Notes under the pieces: generated by a model
The model's database searches: none
Told to the model about the DNA's origin: nothing
The model's input: the letters and a program-made list of their open reading frames with translations, nothing else
Shown here: positions 8,546-17,270 of the stretch, one piece after another
Layout: each line of letters begins with the position of its first letter
Numbering within the stretch: position 1 is the first letter of the stretch
Assembly: GCF_006716425.1 (NCBI RefSeq)
Contig: NZ_VFOZ01000001.1
Span: 1,426,001 to 1,490,000, forward strand
Direction of reading: 5' to 3'
DNA from: Actinoallomurus bryophytorum
GTDB taxonomy: Bacteria; Actinomycetota; Actinomycetes; Streptosporangiales; Streptosporangiaceae
DNA length: 64,000 nt
Translations under genes and position numbers: made by a program

Positions 8546-9622
8546 ATGGACAGACGTATGCCCGGGACCGCCGCACGCACCGTGCTGGCCGTGGTGACGG
8601 CGGCGTCGCTCGTGGCGTGCGCCTCCGGCGCGGGCGGAGACGACGCGGCCGGTGACGATCCGTCGGGCAGTGCCGGACCGGGGAAGTGCACGGTCTCGGC
8701 GAAGCTCGTCCCCTCCTGCGGCGCGTGGTGGGGCGTCACCCCGGTGATCGGGGCGCGTCAGGACCCGGCCGCGGCCGTACGCGACTTCGAGCGGAAGACC
8801 GGCCGGACCGTGGACATCTACCACGGCTACCACACGGGCCCTGAGCTCTTCCCGACCGCCAGCGAGATCGGGCTGACGCGCGAGTCCGGCAAGCACCGCA
8901 TGCTCGTCCTCAACTGGAAGCCCGACGACGGAAAGACGTGGAAGCAGGTCGCCCAGGGCGCCGCCGACGCGCAGATCGCACGCGAGGCCGCGTACCTCAA
9001 GACCCACTTCACCAAAAAGTTCTGGCTGGTCATCCACCACGAGCCGGAGGAAGAGGTCAAGACGGCGCCGGCCTCGGGTAAGACCGCCGCCGACTACCGC
9101 GCGATGTTCCGCCACGTCGTGTCGGAGTTCCGTGCCGACGGAGCGCGCAACATCCTCTTCACGATGGTGTACATGGGCTACAGCGGCTACATGGTCAAGC
9201 CGTGGTTCAAGGACCTGTACCCCGGCGACAAGTACGTCGACTGGATCGGCTTCGACCCGTTCGCCAAGTCCAACATCAAGGACTACCCGGCCCTGGTGAA
9301 CAAGGTGGCCGCCGCGCAGCAGAGCCTGGGCTTCCCCGGCTTCTACGACTACTCGGCGAAGTACTTCCCGGACAAGCCGCTCATGCTCTCCGAATGGGCC
9401 GTCCTGGAGACCCCGGGCGACCCGGGCCGCAAGCCGGCCTTCTTCCGCGACGTCGCGAAGGAGTTCGCGAACTACCCGCGGATCAAGGCGCTGGCGTACT
9501 ACAACACGACCCACGCGGTGAACATGCCGGACGGCGGCGACACGAGCGTCGACGCGACGCCGGACGCACTGCGCGCCTTCAAGGCGCTGGGCAAGTCGCC
9601 GGAGTTCAAGGTAAAGCGCTGA
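8546..9622 (+). CDS. GH26-like secreted lipoprotein (putative endo-glycanase)
   Basis: The 358-residue product begins with a lipoprotein signal peptide ending in the lipobox SLVAC, so it should be lipid-anchored on the outer face of the membrane. The mature part has a TIM-barrel-like layout with two acidic motifs expected of GH26-type retaining enzymes: HHEPEEE (acid/base candidate) near residue 170 and LSEWAV (nucleophile candidate) near residue 290. It heads a tightly packed polysaccharide gene run, so trimming or release of the polymer is a reasonable role. Family assignment rests on these motifs only. A second, divergent member is at 21821-22927. Confidence 0.65.
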   Translation: MDRRMPGTAARTVLAVVTAASLVACASGAGGDDAAGDDPSGSAGPGKCTVSAKLVPSCGAWWGVTPVIGARQDPAAAVRDFERKTGRTVDIYHGYHTGPELFPTASEIGLTRESGKHRMLVLNWKPDDGKTWKQVAQGAADAQIAREAAYLKTHFTKKFWLVIHHEPEEEVKTAPASGKTAADYRAMFRHVVSEFRADGARNILFTMVYMGYSGYMVKPWFKDLYPGDKYVDWIGFDPFAKSNIKDYPALVNKVAAAQQSLGFPGFYDYSAKYFPDKPLMLSEWAVLETPGDPGRKPAFFRDVAKEFANYPRIKALAYYNTTHAVNMPDGGDTSVDATPDALRAFKALGKSPEFKVKR

Positions 9623-9683
9623 GCACCGGCGGCTGCGGGTTAGTCTCTGATTTCCGCAGGCGACACGAGGACAGGGCTTCAGG

Positions 9684-11027
9684 GTGGGCACAACGAGGGT
9701 CGTCCCGGCACGGGTGATGGCGAGGCCGGCCGTGTGGCGGCCCCGGCCCGGCTGGCCACTGGCCGTGATCTTCCTCGGCTTCCCCGTCTGGTGGCTGCTC
9801 GGCCTGGGCATGCTGATCTTCCTGATCATGAGCGTGCCGATGGCGGTCTACCTCTACAAGCGACGCTCCCGCCTGCTCGTCCCCCGCGGCTTCGGCGCCT
9901 GGCTGCTGTTCGTCGGCTGGGTGGTCCTCGGCGCCGGAGTGCTGTGGGCGAACGCGCCCGGCGCCGTACCCGGCGGGAGCATGGGACGGCTGCTCCCGTT
10001 CGCCTGGCGCATCGCCTGGTACGCCGCCTCGACGATCGTCCTGCTCTATATCGCGAACCTCAGCGACGAGGAGTTGCCCGCCGACCGGGTGGGGCGGCTG
10101 CTGGGCTACATGTTCGTCGTCACGACCGCGGGCGGCCTGCTCGGCACGTTCGCCCCGCACCTGCACCTGACCTCGCCGCTCGAGCTGCTGCTGCACACCC
10201 ACAACACCTTCCTGCTCGACGCGATCCACCCGAAGACCGCCGACGTCGCGACGATCCTGGGGTACGAACAGGCGCGGCCGATGGCGCCGTTCGCCTACGC
10301 CAACACCTGGGGCGCCGCGTACGCCTTCTTCCTGCCCTTCTTCGTCATCACCTGGATCTGGCGGGCCGAGCGCCGTCGGCGCATCGCCGGCATCCTCATT
10401 CTTCTCGCCTCCCTGTGGCCGGTGGTCTACTCCCTCGACCGCGGCCTGTGGATCGCCCTCGGCGTCATCGTCGGCTTCGCCGGACTCAAGATGGTCGCCC
10501 GTGGCGGCCGGCGCGCACTGCGGCTCGTGGTGGCCGGCCTCGCCGTCGGTGCGCTCGTCTTCCTCGTCTCGCCACTGCCCGACATGATCCAGGCGAGGAT
10601 CCAGAACCCGCACAGCAACAACCGCCGTACGCTCCTCGCCGAGCAGAGCGTGCGCAGCGCGCTGACCGGCTCGCCGATCGTCGGCTTCGGCACGACGCGT
10701 GCGGTGCAGGGCAACCTCAGCTCCCTGACCGGCGGCGACCGGCCGGGCTGCAAGGCCTGTGGCGCGCCGCCGCTCGGCACCCAGGGCCATTTCTGGCTGC
10801 TCCTGTTCGCCAACGGCGTCGTCGGCACCGTGGCGTTCGGCGCCTTCTTCCTCACCCGGTTCGCCCGGCACTGGCGTGAGCGGTCGGCGTACGGTGTCGC
10901 CGGCTGTTGCGTGCTGCTGGCGTTCGGGCTGTTCCTCTTCATCTATGACCTCGTGGAGGTCCCCCTGTACACGGTCATGATCGCGGTCGCGCTGATGTGG
11001 CGTGCCCGGCGAGAGGCGGACGCGTGA
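9684..11027 (+). CDS. O-antigen ligase / Wzy-like polysaccharide polymerase
   Basis: This 447-residue polytopic membrane protein has about ten hydrophobic helices and one large extracytoplasmic loop in its second half, around RRTLLAEQSVRSALTGSPIVG, the layout of the Wzy_C / O-antigen ligase family. Such proteins polymerise or transfer undecaprenyl-linked repeat units on the outer face of the membrane. The GTG at 9684 is assumed; an in-frame ATG at 9717 is an alternative. The gene overlaps the next start by four bases, and together with a flippase and Wzz-like proteins in the same block it points to Wzx/Wzy-dependent assembly. Confidence 0.75.
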   Translation: MGTTRVVPARVMARPAVWRPRPGWPLAVIFLGFPVWWLLGLGMLIFLIMSVPMAVYLYKRRSRLLVPRGFGAWLLFVGWVVLGAGVLWANAPGAVPGGSMGRLLPFAWRIAWYAASTIVLLYIANLSDEELPADRVGRLLGYMFVVTTAGGLLGTFAPHLHLTSPLELLLHTHNTFLLDAIHPKTADVATILGYEQARPMAPFAYANTWGAAYAFFLPFFVITWIWRAERRRRIAGILILLASLWPVVYSLDRGLWIALGVIVGFAGLKMVARGGRRALRLVVAGLAVGALVFLVSPLPDMIQARIQNPHSNNRRTLLAEQSVRSALTGSPIVGFGTTRAVQGNLSSLTGGDRPGCKACGAPPLGTQGHFWLLLFANGVVGTVAFGAFFLTRFARHWRERSAYGVAGCCVLLAFGLFLFIYDLVEVPLYTVMIAVALMWRARREADA

Positions 11028-12181
11028 ACCCCCACCCGGACGGACAGCGGTCGACGGCGTGGGCGGACGCGGTCGCCCGGCTCTGGCCCGACGCCGACGT
11101 CGGCACCGGACGCGACCCGGGAGCCGTGCGCGAGTTCGTGTTCCTGCCCAACGCCGAACACCCGCGGCTGCTGCTGCCCGCCGGCCGGCCGGCCGCCGCG
11201 GCGGCCGCACTGCGCCGCTACAGCCATGACCTGGGCGTACGGCAGCGCGTCACGCGCGCGCTGACCGCGACGGCGGTACGCGCGGGGCTGGCCGACCGGG
11301 TGCTGCGCGACCGGCTGCTCGTGACCGGTGCGGGCGAGTCGATCGAGGACCGGCTGGGCGAGCTGCTGGGACGGCAGGTCGTGGTCAGCGTCGGGCTCGG
11401 CTCCGAGCGCGCCAACCGCAAGCCGATCCTGCACGTCCTGACCCCGCGCGGCGAGCCGCTGGCGTTCGTGAAGGTCGGCGACACCGCGATGGCCCGCGAC
11501 CTGATCGAGGGCGAGGCCGCCGCGCTGGCCCACCTCGCCACACGCTCCTTCCACCAGCTCGCGATACCGCGGGTCCTGCACCACGGTGAGTGGCGCGGGC
11601 TGCACCTGCTGGTGCTCACTCCCCTGCCGACCGGCGCGCTGTCGGCCCGGTCGCGGCGCGGCGCCCCGGTCGCCGCGATGCGGGAGCTGACCGGTGCGAC
11701 GCATCGGATCCCGCTGGCCGAGAGTGCCTTCTGGTCCCGCTTCGCGGACGTGCCGATCGACGATCCCGACCAGGGGAAGCGGCTGTCGGACGCGGTCGGG
11801 CGCATCGGCGAGACGTACGGCGGCGACGAGGTCGCGTTCGGCGTCTGGCACGGTGACTGGACCCCCTGGAACATGGCCTGGCACGGTGGCCGCGTCCAGC
11901 TGTGGGACTGGGAGAGGTTCGACCCGGAGGTCCCCGCCGGGCTGGACCTGCTGCACTACCGGTCGCAGACCGGGGGCGGCTACGGCACCTGGCCGGACCC
12001 CGCGATCCTCGCCCCGCTCGACCAGCACGGGCGTACCGCCGCGATCAGCACCGAGCTGTACGTCCTGGAGCTGACCCGCCGTTACCTGTGCGCCGCACAG
12101 GGCGAGCTGGGCGAGCCGCTGCGCCCGCAGGCGGCCGCCCTGCTCGACCTGCTCTACACCAACGCCGGGAGGACGGCATGA
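11024..12181 (+). CDS. Aminoglycoside-phosphotransferase-like kinase
   Basis: The GTG at 11024 overlaps the previous stop (GTGA). The 385-residue protein ends with the APH/choline-kinase core: catalytic loop HGDWTPWN and the metal-binding VQLWDWERF, with a Lys-containing AFVKVGD in the N-lobe. The first 100 or so residues are not typical of the fold. Proteins of this superfamily phosphorylate small hydroxylated substrates. Being translationally coupled to a polymerase upstream and a sulfotransferase downstream, it more likely modifies a sugar or polymer precursor than an antibiotic. The acceptor is unknown. Confidence 0.65.
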   Translation: MNPHPDGQRSTAWADAVARLWPDADVGTGRDPGAVREFVFLPNAEHPRLLLPAGRPAAAAAALRRYSHDLGVRQRVTRALTATAVRAGLADRVLRDRLLVTGAGESIEDRLGELLGRQVVVSVGLGSERANRKPILHVLTPRGEPLAFVKVGDTAMARDLIEGEAAALAHLATRSFHQLAIPRVLHHGEWRGLHLLVLTPLPTGALSARSRRGAPVAAMRELTGATHRIPLAESAFWSRFADVPIDDPDQGKRLSDAVGRIGETYGGDEVAFGVWHGDWTPWNMAWHGGRVQLWDWERFDPEVPAGLDLLHYRSQTGGGYGTWPDPAILAPLDQHGRTAAISTELYVLELTRRYLCAAQGELGEPLRPQAAALLDLLYTNAGRTA

Positions 12182-13020
12182 TCTCGCGACGCGACGCTCC
12201 CCAGTGGGTGAAGGAGGGCGGCAGGACGGTCAGCCGTACGGCCGGGCGGCTCAGCTCCGGCCTGCGGATGCTGCCGGACTTCCTGCTGGTGGGCACGCAG
12301 CGGGGCGGCACGACCTCACTTTTCCGCGCGCTCGCGCCGCACCCGGAGGTGGCCCCGCCCAACCTCCACAAGGGCGTGCACTACTTCGACGTCAACTACG
12401 CACGCGGCCAGGACTGGTATCGCGGGCACTTCCCGCTGCGCCGCGGCTCGCGCCTCGCGTTCGAGTCGGCCGGCTACTACATGCATCATCCGCTGGCCCC
12501 GGAGCGCATCGCCGCCGACCTGCCCGGCGTCAAGCTGCTGGTGCTGCTGCGCGAGCCCGTCGAACGCGCCTACTCCGCGCACAAGCACGAGGTGGCACGC
12601 GGCTTCGAGACCGAGACGTCGTTCGAGCGTGCCATCGAGCTGGAGCCCGAGCGCCTCGCCGGTGAGGCGAGCCGGATCAGGAACGAACCCGGCTACCTCA
12701 GCCACAGCCACCGGCACCATTCCTACCTCGACCGCGGGCACTACGCCGAGCAGCTCGAAGTGCTGTTCAAGCTCTTCGGCCGTGACCGGGTGCACGTGGC
12801 GTTCGCCGAGGACTTCTTCTCCGAGCCCGAGCCCTGCTACGACGCGATCGTCGACTTCCTGGGCCTGCCCCGCTGGCGCCCGTCCGCGTTCGAGCGGCAC
12901 AACGCGCGGCCCGGCTCGCCGCTGCCCCCCGGGCTGCACGAGCGCCTGACCGAACACTTCGCGCCGCACGACGATCGCCTCACCGCCCTGCTGGGCGAGG
13001 TCCCGCCGTGGCGTCGCTGA
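12178..13020 (+). CDS. PAPS-dependent sulfotransferase
   Basis: The start ATG overlaps the previous stop (ATGA) and has GGGAGG five bases upstream. The 280-residue product shows both cofactor-binding signatures of the sulfotransferase fold: the 5'-phosphosulfate loop PDFLLVGTQRGGTTSLFRAL near residue 32 and the 3'-phosphate motif LLVLLREPVERAYSAHKHE near residue 120. The architecture resembles the heparan/glycan-type sulfotransferases. It should transfer sulfate from PAPS to a hydroxyl or amine of the polysaccharide or its lipid-linked precursor. This gene, inside an otherwise standard polysaccharide operon, is the main evidence that the polymer is sulfated. Confidence 0.85.
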   Translation: MISRRDAPQWVKEGGRTVSRTAGRLSSGLRMLPDFLLVGTQRGGTTSLFRALAPHPEVAPPNLHKGVHYFDVNYARGQDWYRGHFPLRRGSRLAFESAGYYMHHPLAPERIAADLPGVKLLVLLREPVERAYSAHKHEVARGFETETSFERAIELEPERLAGEASRIRNEPGYLSHSHRHHSYLDRGHYAEQLEVLFKLFGRDRVHVAFAEDFFSEPEPCYDAIVDFLGLPRWRPSAFERHNARPGSPLPPGLHERLTEHFAPHDDRLTALLGEVPPWRR

Positions 13021-14426
13021 CCTCCGCACGCGAGACACCCCTCGTCACCGCGCCGGATGACGAGGTGCCGGTCGACGCCGTACGGCTGGGCCGCTACTCG
13101 GGCTTCGTACGCCGCCAGTGGCCGGTCCTGATCGTCGCCGTCCTCCTCGGCGGCCTGGGCGGCACGCTGCGGTCCGCGGCCATCCATCCCACCTACACCG
13201 CGACCGTCACCGTGCTCACCCCACCGGTCGCGGTGGAGTCCGGCCTGCCGCCACTGACGGACGGCCCGTTCGCGCCGGTCGACCAGCAGCCCGTCCTGGA
13301 CACCATGGACACCGAGGCGCAGCTGGTGCAGTCGGGTTCGGTGCTGGAGCAGCTGAAGAAGGTGCCCGGCTTTCACGTACCGGCCGACCAGCTCGCCTCG
13401 CGCGTCACGGTGACCGCCTCGGCGTACTCCCGCGTCCTGGTCATCGGCGTCCGCGCCGGCCGGCCCAGCAACGCCCGTCAGGGCGCCCACGTGATCGCGC
13501 ACACCTTCATCAAGCTGCGCGACCGGGTGATCGGGGACTACCAGACGCACGGGCGCCAGGCGATCAACCGGCGGCTCGTCGTCCTGCAGGCCGAGCTGAA
13601 GGCGATGCCGTCCGCCCCGAACGAGCTGGCGCGCATCACGGCGCGCACACGCCGTCAGGCGATCCAGCGGCAGATGATGGACGCGCAGAAACAGCTGCGG
13701 TACACCGACCAGTTCGCCCAGGTCATCCGCGCGCCCGCCAAGCCCACCCATCCCGACGACCCGGGCTCGGCCGTCAACCGCACCTCCGGAATGGGAGTCG
13801 GGCTCCTCGCCGGGCTCGTCGTCGGCCTGGTACGCGACCGGCGGCCACGCCGTCTCCGGTACGCCCGCGACGTACGGCGGCGGATCCCGGTGCCGATCCT
13901 GACGGACACCGGGCGGGAGGGTCTCGCCGACTCCGGGAGGCGGCTGCGCAACCTGGCGTTCGGCGACGACGCGCGTACCGTCCTGGTCACCGGGATGCCC
14001 GGCGACACCGCCGATGCCGTCGCGATCAGCGTGGCCGCGGCCTTCGCGCACGGCGGCGCGCCCACCACGCTCCTGCGGATGGCGCACGAGCAGTTGCCGG
14101 CCTACGTCCCCGTCGAGCCGCCGGACGGGCTCGACGATGATCTGGGCGCGTTCCGTGTGGTCGCGCTGGCCGCCCACGACGGCGACCGCGGGCTGGCCGC
14201 CGCCGTCGACAACGCTCACCACGGCGGGGGTGTCGTCGTCATCTCGGGGCCCACGCTCGACACCGCAGAGGCGGTCACCCTGGCCGCCCTGTCCGACATC
14301 ACGCTGGTGACCATCGCGCTCAAGGAGATCACGGACCGACCGCTCATCGCGGCCATCTCCCACCTGATCAGCGCCGGCGCTCCCCCGCGCGGACTTGTGA
14401 TCACTCATCGAAAAGGAGCGTCGTGA
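13008..14426 (+). CDS. Wzz/Wzc-like polysaccharide co-polymerase with degenerate kinase domain
   Basis: The GTG at 13008 overlaps the end of the sulfotransferase gene by 13 bases. The 472-residue protein has a cytoplasmic N-terminus, a membrane helix (WPVLIVAVLLGGLGG), an extracytoplasmic Wzz-type coil-rich domain and a second helix near residue 265 (MGVGLLAGLVVGLV). The C-terminal domain follows the BY-kinase fold order, but where Walker A should be it reads VTGMPGDTADA, with no GK(S/T). It is therefore probably a chain-length or scaffold protein without ATPase activity. A second such protein is at 17271-19016. Confidence 0.7.
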   Translation: MASLTSARETPLVTAPDDEVPVDAVRLGRYSGFVRRQWPVLIVAVLLGGLGGTLRSAAIHPTYTATVTVLTPPVAVESGLPPLTDGPFAPVDQQPVLDTMDTEAQLVQSGSVLEQLKKVPGFHVPADQLASRVTVTASAYSRVLVIGVRAGRPSNARQGAHVIAHTFIKLRDRVIGDYQTHGRQAINRRLVVLQAELKAMPSAPNELARITARTRRQAIQRQMMDAQKQLRYTDQFAQVIRAPAKPTHPDDPGSAVNRTSGMGVGLLAGLVVGLVRDRRPRRLRYARDVRRRIPVPILTDTGREGLADSGRRLRNLAFGDDARTVLVTGMPGDTADAVAISVAAAFAHGGAPTTLLRMAHEQLPAYVPVEPPDGLDDDLGAFRVVALAAHDGDRGLAAAVDNAHHGGGVVVISGPTLDTAEAVTLAALSDITLVTIALKEITDRPLIAAISHLISAGAPPRGLVITHRKGAS

Positions 14427-15340
14427 ACCAGGAGTTCCCGTCCGTCTCGGTCATCATCGCCACGCACGACCGGCCGCAGTTGCTGGCCAAGGCGATCGAG
14501 GCGGTACGCGCGCAGGACTACGCGGGGCAGGTCCAGTGCGTCGTCGTCTTCGACCGGAACGAGCCGGACGCCACGCTCGTACGCACGGATGCGTCGCGCC
14601 CGGTGGTCGTCGTCACCAACGACCGGACGCCGGGCCTGGCCGGAGCGCGCAACGCGGGAGCCGCCGCCGCCTCGGGCGAGCTGCTGGCCTTCTGCGACGA
14701 CGATGACGAGTGGCTGCCGGCCAAGCTGCGGCTCCAGGCCGGGCGCCTGGCCGAGACCGGCGCCGACGTGGCGGTGTCGGGCATCCACGTCAGCTACGGC
14801 GACAAGACCATCACCCGCGTGCCGCGGCCGGAGGACGTCACCCACGCCGAACTGCTGCGCCGCCGGGTGATGGAGGCGCACCCGTCCACGGTCGTCGTAC
14901 GCCGCACGGCGTTCCTCGGCAAGATCGGCCAGGTGGACGAGGAGATCCCCGGGAGCTACGGGGAGGACTACGACTGGATGCTGCGGGCCGCCGCCGCCGG
15001 GCCGATCGCGGTCGTGCCCGAACCGCTCGTCACCGTGCTGTGGGGCCAGACCTCGCACTTCAACCGCAAGTGGCGCACGATCAGCGACGCGCTGCAGTAC
15101 CTGCTGCACAAGCACCCGGCGTTCGCCGACGACCCACGCGGCCTCGCACGCGTCCAGGGCCAGATCGCCTTCGCCCACGCGGCCCTCGGCGAACGCTCTG
15201 CGGCTCGCACGTGGGCCCTGCGGACTCTGCGCAACTCCTGGCGCGAACGCCGCGCGTACCTCGCCCTGCTCGTGTCACTACGCGTGCTGAGCGCGGACCG
15301 GGTGCTCCGCCTCGCGCACGCCACCGGCAGGGGAGTCTAG
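14423..15340 (+). CDS. Family 2 glycosyltransferase
   Basis: The GTG at 14423 overlaps the preceding stop (GTGA) and has AAGGAG upstream. The 305-residue product opens with SVSVIIATHDRPQLL, has the acidic metal/nucleotide motif FCDDDDEWLP near residue 92 and the acceptor-site GEDYDWMLRAA later, all GT-A hallmarks. It is cytoplasmic with no membrane helices. It ends the operon starting at 8546, adding one sugar to the lipid-linked repeat unit. The donor and linkage cannot be inferred. Confidence 0.85.
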   Translation: MNQEFPSVSVIIATHDRPQLLAKAIEAVRAQDYAGQVQCVVVFDRNEPDATLVRTDASRPVVVVTNDRTPGLAGARNAGAAAASGELLAFCDDDDEWLPAKLRLQAGRLAETGADVAVSGIHVSYGDKTITRVPRPEDVTHAELLRRRVMEAHPSTVVVRRTAFLGKIGQVDEEIPGSYGEDYDWMLRAAAAGPIAVVPEPLVTVLWGQTSHFNRKWRTISDALQYLLHKHPAFADDPRGLARVQGQIAFAHAALGERSAARTWALRTLRNSWRERRAYLALLVSLRVLSADRVLRLAHATGRGV

Positions 15341-15420
15341 GGATCCTCAGCGGTCCAGGGGACGCCCTCAGGCTTCGAACGCCGTCACGCTCAGGCGCGA
15401 CGGACGTGAGGGGGCGGGCG

Positions 15421-16146
15421 TCAGTCGAACAGCTCCGCGACGGACGTAGCGACGACGGCACGATCGAGCCAGGCATTGAGCTGCCGCAGATCAGCACACG
15501 CACTGATCCGCGCACGAGCCTCTTCCGGCACCTCGATCCCCCGGGCGGCCAGCACGCGCAACACCGCCTCGGCCTCGCCTTTCGCCCGACCCTCCGCCAG
15601 GCCTTCGTCCTTGCCGCGCCCGAAGTGTTCACGGGCGAAAGGGCTGTAGACCGGCCACGTCGATGAAGTCATGATCTCTCCTAGAACGCATCGAACCGCA
15701 GGCGCGGCCATGTTGTAAGCGTATTCATAGTACTGCGGAGCGTGTTCGGGCTTCATGAGTCCTAACCCGCCTACGAATCCCTCGATCACCGGCCTTCGTC
15801 CCCCATGTGCCATCACCGACAGCACGGCCATCTCGGGACGGGCGGCCGCGTCTTCCGGGTCGGTGATGGCGGGAATCTCCCCAGGTCCGAGCACCTCGGC
15901 ACGGAAGACATAGCCGGGAAGATCGGTCGATATCGGCGCGGTATACCAGGCCGCCGCGTCGGAATCGGGACAAACGCACAGGACGGTTACCGGACAGCGC
16001 AGTGATAACCAGAGCGCGGCCGCGTACCGGGGTAGCTGACCACGCTTGGAGGTCGATCTTTTCTGCTGGACCTCGATGATGATCCCGTGCAGCGGCTCCC
16101 GAGGAGGGCCCACCGTGATCACCGTGTCAGGCTGGAAGTCCTTGGA
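15421..16146 (-). pseudogene. 5'-truncated actinobacterial Rpn/PD-(D/E)XK-like nuclease protein
   Basis: The frame encodes most of a common actinobacterial protein: QPDTVITVGPPREPLHGII, then IEVQQKRSTSKRGQLPRYAA (the E-x-Q nuclease-core region), TVLCVCPD, and a C-terminal GRAKGEAEAVLRVLAARGI tail. The usual 60 or so N-terminal residues are absent: an in-frame stop lies at 16147-16149, just before the first recognisable residues, and only an internal GTG at 16122 could start translation. It is probably a remnant. It separates the operon ending at 15340 from the glycosyltransferase pair at 16193-17157, which suggests a rearrangement here. Confidence 0.6.
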
Positions 16147-16156
16147 CTAAATACAT

Positions 16157-16170
16157 GGCGTAATTACGCC
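16157..16170. repeat. 14-base perfect palindrome at the truncated end of the pseudogene
   Basis: GGCGTAATTACGCC is fully self-complementary and lies between the break of the nuclease remnant and the end of the Alg13-like gene. Its AT core is unusual for this region. It could be an operator or a scar of the rearrangement. Confidence 0.4.
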
Positions 16171-16192
16171 TGCCCGACGCCTTGGTGCGCGT

Positions 16193-16696
16193 TCAGCCTC
16201 GGCGGGCGAGCAGGTCCGCGACGAGGTCGCCGAACCTCGCGACCGACTCCGCGACGTCGCCGCCGTACGCGGGCACCGCGAAGTCGTCGGGTGCCTCCAG
16301 CGCGCGGCCCGCGAGCGATCGGAAGGCGTCCGAGTCGGCGGCCACGGAGATCAGGCCCTTGGCCTCCATGCGCGCGCAGAAACGCTGCTGGTGGTCGTCC
16401 ACGTGCTCGCCCAGGGCCGGGGAGCGCGGCACGACGATCGGGCGGCGGCCGTGCCGCCGGCTCTCGGTGATGGTGGTCGGGCCGCCGTGGCAGATGACGA
16501 CGGCGGCCTCGTCGAGCAGGGAGTTGAGCGCGCCGTGGTCGAGGTAGGCGACGCCCTCGGCGCGCCGGGGCGGTGCTGAGGTGCCGTGCTGCACGACGCA
16601 CTTGACGCCCTCGGGCAGCCACGCGTCGACCCACTGGACGAGCCGGTCGAAGGGGTGGTGGTCGGTACCGACGGAGACGAAGACCAGCGAACTCAA
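16193..16696 (-). CDS. Alg13/EpsF-like glycosyltransferase subunit (GT-B C-terminal half)
   Basis: A TTG at 16696 overlaps the previous gene's stop and has GGGAG upstream. The 167-residue product is a stand-alone C-terminal half of a GT28-type enzyme: LVFVSVGTDHHPFDRLV at the start, then the nucleotide-sugar-binding CHGGPTTITES and IVVPRSPALGEHVDDHQQ. It should pair with the product of the adjoining gene, as Alg13 does with Alg14, to form one active transferase on the inner membrane face. The two are translationally coupled, which fits a two-subunit enzyme. Confidence 0.8.
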   Translation of the reverse strand: MSSLVFVSVGTDHHPFDRLVQWVDAWLPEGVKCVVQHGTSAPPRRAEGVAYLDHGALNSLLDEAAVVICHGGPTTITESRRHGRRPIVVPRSPALGEHVDDHQQRFCARMEAKGLISVAADSDAFRSLAGRALEAPDDFAVPAYGGDVAESVARFGDLVADLLARRG

Positions 16697-17157
16697 AGCA
16701 GGCTCCCGATGACCTGCGCGCGGGGGTAGAACCGGGTCTGTTCCTCCCACTGCACGCAGAACAGGTCGGTGATGGGACGGCAGAGCCTACCGGTGAGCGT
16801 CGGAGAGTCCAGCCGGTCGTAGACCTCGATATAGACCGTCGGCACGCGCATCACCTTGGCCACGAGGAAGAACGGGAACGCGACGGCGGCGCCGGTCGAC
16901 ACCACGACGTCCGGCCGTTCGCGGCGCATGACACGGACGGCCAGGGAGAAGTTGCGCACGAGGTTCAGCAGGTTGCGCGTCGTAGGGTGGTACGCCCATA
17001 CGGCCTGCTCGCCGTCGAGCTGGGAGCGTGCGTCCTCGGTACCGAACGTCACCCAGGTACGATCACGCTCCCGCCACCACAGACGCAGCGCGAGCAACTG
17101 GGCGAGGTGTCCGCCGCTGGAGGCGACGAGCAGGACGTGCTCCCGGTCTTCGGACAT
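16693..17157 (-). CDS. Alg14-like glycosyltransferase membrane subunit
   Basis: The ATG at 17157 (MSEDREHVLLVASSGGHLAQ) gives a 154-residue protein with the GGHLAQLL acceptor-side motif, STGAAVAFPFFLVAK and VYIEVYDRL typical of Alg14/EpsE-like proteins, which anchor the catalytic Alg13-like partner to the membrane and bind the polyprenyl-linked acceptor. Upstream in-frame codons lack a ribosome-binding site. It overlaps the downstream subunit gene by four bases and is divergent from the Wzz-like gene at 17271. Confidence 0.8.
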   Translation of the reverse strand: MSEDREHVLLVASSGGHLAQLLALRLWWRERDRTWVTFGTEDARSQLDGEQAVWAYHPTTRNLLNLVRNFSLAVRVMRRERPDVVVSTGAAVAFPFFLVAKVMRVPTVYIEVYDRLDSPTLTGRLCRPITDLFCVQWEEQTRFYPRAQVIGSLL

Positions 17158-17270
17158 GACGATCAATGTAAACGGAACCCCAAGAGCTGACGACCGATTT
17201 GGGAACTGAGGATAGTGTCGTTGCGGGCGCATGACCCTGGGCAGGGATGTACTTCGAGGGAGACCAGCGC

